64,000 nt of DNA. Source: Brassica napus (Eukaryota; Streptophyta; Magnoliopsida; Brassicales; Brassicaceae). Shown piece after piece: positions 60,501 to 64,000 of this stretch; the stretch's first letter is position 1; each line of letters opens with the position of its first letter. The notes under the pieces were generated by a model. The model was not told the origin of the DNA. It saw only the letters and a list, made by a program, of their open reading frames with translations, and made no database searches. The stretch lies in contig NC_063452.1 in assembly GCF_020379485.1 (NCBI RefSeq), forward strand, positions 54,064,439-54,128,438, given 5' to 3'. The translations under genes were made by a program, and so were the position numbers.

Positions 60501-60837
60501 TGAGTATAGAGCCATGTTGAAGCTGACAAACGAGTTGGTGTGGATCAAGGGGATCTTGAAGCATCTAGAGATTGAGCAGAGTGCTCCTATGACTATGCAT
60601 TGTGACAATCAAGCAGCTATCCACATTGCCTCCAACTCAGTGTTTCATGAGAGAACAAAGCACATAGAGGTGGATTGTCATAAAGAGAGGCAGATGATTA
60701 TCCTAGGAGTGATTCTGCCATGTTATACAAGAAGTGAAGATCAGCTTGCAGATGTGTTTACCAAGGCAGCGAGATTGAAGACAATGGAGTTCATACTATC
60801 CAGGCTTGGACTCATTGATCTTACTCCCAGGAGCTGA
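57500..60837 (+). pseudogene. Copia pol with two internal TGA stops
   Basis: The frame enters at the protease site (IIVDSGASHHMI, about 57511), then a GAG-pre-integrase (WHARLGHPHARA), integrase (LVHSDVW, LRSDNGGEY, PYTPQQNGVAERKNR), reverse transcriptase (KTRLVARGFTQ, YVDDL) and RNase H (CSSAEAEYRAM, DQLADVFTKA). TGA interrupts it at 59071-59073 and 59344-59346 without a change of frame. The second sits where DKEWKE would be expected, consistent with TGG to TGA. Everything else looks undamaged, so few mutations separate it from a coding element. Confidence 0.92.
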
Positions 60838-60979
60838 GCCCCTTAACCATGGAGTCTCCACTCTTTATCCCTCATCAAAGTTTTATCCCAATGGGTTTTC
60901 TTTGGTGAGGTTTTTAATGAGGGAGGTCTTCATGGTTTCCAAACTTGACTTGTTTCACATGGTCAAGCTTGAGGGGGAG

Positions 60980-61492
60980 TGTTGAGATGAAGTAATAAAG
61001 AGAGGATACATTGATAGAGAAAGAGGATTGAGGCATACAGTAACTTTGGAGTTTTACCACAGTAACTTTAGTTTTACTGTGGTAACTCAGTTAAAGCTTG
61101 GAAAGTGATCTTGCTTCACTTTGGAGAGTTATCCACGACCAAAGAGATCTTGGATAAGGAAGGAGCAGTCTGGATAAGGTTTCCTCAAGCTAGAGAGACT
61201 GGAGACAGGCTGTAAAGTAAACAGCATCTAGTAAAAGATGCCAAAGGAATCAAGCATGTGAAGACTCCCATTGGATGCTTTTGGATAGCTCTCTTTGACT
61301 ACACATGCTCTGAATCTCTTTCTTATCTCTCTGATTTCGAAATGTATTGTCTCTCTCACATAAATATGTTGTAAACCTCATCTTTAATAATTAATGGAGT
61401 TTTGAGTCTCTCTCATCTCATTAAAATCTCTTAATCTCTTTAATCTTTTCGTCTGATTATTTGAATAATGCTCTAATACACAAAAGTGTATA
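60980..61492 (+). repeat. 3' LTR of the plus-strand Copia element
   Basis: 513 bp. About 12 substitutions and two small deletions relative to the 5' LTR by eye. Confidence 0.92.
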
Positions 61493-61642
61493 TTGGCAGC
61501 TAAATCAAGCGACTCCAGATTCGATAATAGGGAAAGTGCTGATTTGCACTCCTGACAACCATTCTCAGTGGTTAAACCTCATGAACATCCTTATGGATTA
61601 TGATCATTCCGGTATCAGAAGGATAACAAACTAAACTACCAA

Positions 61643-61985
61643 TCATCTTCATGGTTGTTCTCCTTTGTAATAGTCTTTACTGTATGGCTCAGTTTTAGAC
61701 CAGTCCGATTCATATAAAAACAGATACTCTGAATTTGTTCGTGTCTAAAGAAAATCTCAGAAATAGATCCACAGAATCTCCAGTTTAGTTACATCCATCA
61801 AAAGCAAAACTTTTATTCGATAGTCTTTATTTTTATTCACGTGGGTACCTACTACAACTCAGACCAATTCTAAAACTGAAGCAAACAATAACGAATTCAC
61901 ATTGAAACAAAAGGGTTAGATAGATCATAGACGTAACACGCTTATCTAAATCTATAAAACATAAAGCGGATAGAGATGCCGAGAC
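61643..61985. other. Intergenic, probable 3' region of the TPR gene
   Basis: AT-rich DNA between the interrupted exon and the TPR stop codon. It probably includes the 3' UTR of the TPR gene. Confidence 0.45.
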
Positions 61986-63043
61986 TTAAGACATGGCCGT
62001 AATTGGGGAAGGACCAGAGAAGAAGCTCATTCGAGAAGTTTGAGGCTCAAGTTCTTCTTCATGTCTCTCCTCTTCTTCTTCCTCATCAGCATCCCAAAGG
62101 AATCTCGCATAAGAAGCTTGTACATAACTGCACAGTAGTACTACACATAAGCACAAAGCCACACAAAAAAAGTTCCCAAAAGAAGAGAGCTTTGGTGAGT
62201 TCTCACCAGTCATCAGGAGCAGCTGCAACAGCTCGATTAAAGTAAGACTCAGCACGAGATGAATCCTTATGGATAGTCCACACCAATTCAGCGTACATAG
62301 CCAGAACATTCCCATCGTTAGGATTCGTCAGAATAGCTCTCCCGCAATACTCCTCTGCTCTCAAGTAATCTTTACGAACCTGTTTCAAAATCAAATTACA
62401 CAAAAAAAAAACAACAAACACTCAGTTTGATAGTTCATAAATTCACTTTCAGATCTACAAAAAGAAACCAAAGATTGTACACCTCTTTCAAGAACATAGC
62501 GTAATTGCTGAGAAAAATCCCGTTTCCAGGATTAGCTTCAATCATCTTACGATAGTGAACGTCCGTGCCATCATCTCCATCCTCACCGTCGGATCCATCA
62601 CCCTTTCCTCCGCCGCGTATAACCCCACCGCCGCCGCCGCAACCGCCGCTAACCTCAGTATCATCCTCCTCCTCCTCCTCCTCCTCCAAACCCCAGCTCA
62701 ATACATCGTAAGAAGACGTGCGTATAAGCCCGAACCCGATTCCTTCTTCCACGTCCTCCATCAGAGCACCGCCGCCGCTGAGGAACTTACTCGCCGGCTT
62801 CATCGTCGACGTCAGGTGACGTAGATCGCTCTCCGACGCCGTCCGTTTCATTCTCCTCGCGGATTCGTCGCTGGAGTGGACGGACACCGGGCTGTAACAG
62901 CAAGATGAAGAGGAAGAGAGCGTCAGCGATCTGGGCCGTTGGATCTGATGAACAGATTCAACGGCTTCGATTGGAGATTCCCTTGGGCTCGAGGCATGGA
63001 CCAACGAGTTGAGAAGTGGAGTCGACGCGCTTCGTAAGAGCAT
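61986..63043 (-). CDS. Small tetratricopeptide-repeat-like protein (At5g20190-like)
   Basis: Exons 62483-63043, 62207-62379 and 61986-62127 give 291 aa with consistent phases. The start at 63043 (MLLRSASTPLLNSLVHASSP) is preferred to the upstream in-frame ATG at 63100 because related proteins begin this way. The N-half is Ser-rich with Glu and Gly runs. The C-half holds TPR-like helices (HYRKMIEANPGNGIFLSNYA, RAEEYCGRAILTNPNDGNVL, RAESYFNRAVAAAPDD, then YVQASYARFLWDADEEEEEE). TPRs bind partner proteins; the partner is not known. A damaged second copy of its 3' end lies at 63439-64000. Confidence 0.88.
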
Positions 63044-63338
63044 CTTCTTAGGGTTTATCGGATATGAGCTTTCTTGTGAATGAGAAGTGAAGACATACAC
63101 TCGTGAGATTATTTAATAGAGGAAGGTGAAGGGAAAACAATCTCAGCCGTCCATTATTTTTTTTTTTCATCACGTGAAGTTTGATTAGTATTATTTTTTT
63201 TCTGTTCGACAGTTGGATTAATTTTTGTTAATTAAATAGGTTTTTTTTCTTTCTCTCCAAGATTATTTGGTTTGGTATAAGCTTCTTTCTCCAAGTTGTG
63301 TACCAACAGAGTTTTTTTTCTTTGACTTTTCATCTATA

Positions 63339-63438
63339 NNNNNNNNNNNNNNNNNNNNNNNNNNNNNNNNNNNNNNNNNNNNNNNNNNNNNNNNNNNNNN
63401 NNNNNNNNNNNNNNNNNNNNNNNNNNNNNNNNNNNNNN
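63339..63438. other. Assembly gap of 100 N
   Basis: A run of exactly 100 N, the usual placeholder for a gap of unknown length in a scaffold. Confidence 0.98.
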
Positions 63439-64000
63439 ACACGCTTATCTAATCTATAAAACATAAAGCGGATAGAGATGGGAGCGAGACTTAAGACAAA
63501 ATGGCCCGTAATTTGGGGAAGTGACCAAGAGAAAAGAAGCTCAGTCCGAAACTTGGAGAGTCAAAGTTTCCTCTTCTTAAAGTTCTTCTTCTTCATGTCT
63601 CTTTTCGCTCTCTTCTCTTCACATTCTCTTTTTTTTTTCTTCTTTCTCTTCTCCGCATCAGCCAAAATCCCAAAGGAAGCAACTCTCGCAATAAGAAGCT
63701 TGTACATAACTCAGACAAGTAGTAATACGACAATAGAGTCACAAAAAATCCATAAAACAAAAAAAATTTCCTTCAAAATAGAGAGCTTTTGTGGTTAATT
63801 CTCACAGTCCATAGGAGCAGCTGCAACAGCTCGATTTTAAAGTAAGAATCATTGCACGAGATGAATCCCTTATCAGGGATAGTCCACAAAACCAATTCAT
63901 CGTATCAAAGATAGCCAAGAAACATCATTATCCCATCGTTAAGGATTCGTCAAGAATAGCTCTCACGCAATACTCGCCTCTTGGTTACTCCTCTCAGCAA
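63439..64000. other. Error-rich second copy of 61936-62365, likely assembly artefact
   Basis: The order of words is the same as in the TPR gene 3' end (ACACGCTTATCTA, AACATAAAGCGGATAGAGATG, TAAGAAGCTTGTACATAAC, GCAGCTGCAACAGCTCGATT), but extra bases are scattered throughout, making it about 30% longer. Single-base insertions dominate. This fits uncorrected long-read sequence placed next to a gap better than a true pseudogene. Confidence 0.82.

Larger units (their letters stand above)
55895..61492 (+). mobile_element. Copia LTR retrotransposon, full-length but coding-defective
   Basis: LTRs at 55895-56423 and 60980-61492 begin TGTTGAGATGA and end GTGTATA. TTGGC is duplicated at 55890-55894 and 61493-61497. 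The primer-binding site TGGTATCAGAGCC (initiator-Met tRNA) follows the 5' LTR at 56424. The polypurine tract TTGAGGGGGAG precedes the 3' LTR. Gag and pol follow in Copia order. LTR identity is about 97% by eye, apart from a short deletion near the 3' LTR end, so it is younger than the element at 860-6262. Confidence 0.95.
55885..61634 (+). pseudogene. Last exon of an unknown gene, split by the Copia element
   Basis: After an acceptor-like CATGATAG, ATGGTTTGG is cut by the Copia insertion and resumes at 61494. It then stays open for 46 codons (including IIGKVLICTPDNHSQWLNLM) to TAA at 61632-61634. The reading frame is uninterrupted and protein-like outside the insertion. The family was not recognised and upstream exons were not found, so this may be a fragment already broken before the insertion. 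Confidence 0.5.

Noticed and set aside
63478..63798. 106-codon frame after the gap as a gene
   Set aside because: It lies in the noisy duplicate of the TPR gene and arises from inserted bases.

Overview
This is nuclear DNA from a flowering plant of the mustard family, most likely Brassica, Raphanus or a close relative. Genes have GT-AG introns and are separated by AT-rich, transposon-filled DNA. All coordinates were read by eye; no alignment or database search was run, so family names rest on recognising motifs and protein sequence.

Host genes. Five minus-strand genes follow the order of Arabidopsis At5g20240 to At5g20190 as I recall it: PISTILLATA (13786-15886), the blue copper protein BCB (18178-19755), a CCHC zinc-knuckle protein (48819-50580), the nucleoporin NUP82-like gene (51033-55121) and a small TPR protein (61986-63043). 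All five can be spliced in silico into uninterrupted reading frames. An intact GH3 beta-xylosidase, closest to BXL3 (40328-43239), lies inside this block although its Arabidopsis counterpart is elsewhere on chromosome 5. A short unrecognised three-exon gene lies at 46324-46649. About 29 kb separate BCB from the zinc-knuckle gene, and most of it is mobile-element DNA.

Mobile elements. Two Copia retrotransposons are complete in outline (860-6262 minus, 55895-61492 plus); both have perfect 5-bp target duplications and broken coding regions. A Gypsy element (27156-35714) has gag and protease but no recognisable reverse transcriptase or integrase, and carries two related antisense modules. A 1.5-kb solo LTR (12022-13516) sits behind PISTILLATA. 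Three Helitrons can be delimited (20386-22138, 25659-26672, 37094-40027); the third carries a DnaJ fragment next to a YTH-domain fragment. There are also two hAT-like elements, a tRNA-derived SINE with 16-bp target duplications, and at least eight tiny A-tailed insertions with duplicated flanks.

Most unusual region. About 47 copies of a 12-bp motif (core GGCTGANTTA) lie between 6741 and 11225, often 19 or 22 bp apart, in DNA with no convincing gene. The orientation is mostly plus on the left and minus at the right edge. This resembles the short-motif clusters bound by anti-silencing proteins of VANDAL transposons; that link is inference.

The right end contains a 100-N gap followed by an insertion-rich second copy of the TPR gene 3' part, which looks like an assembly error.
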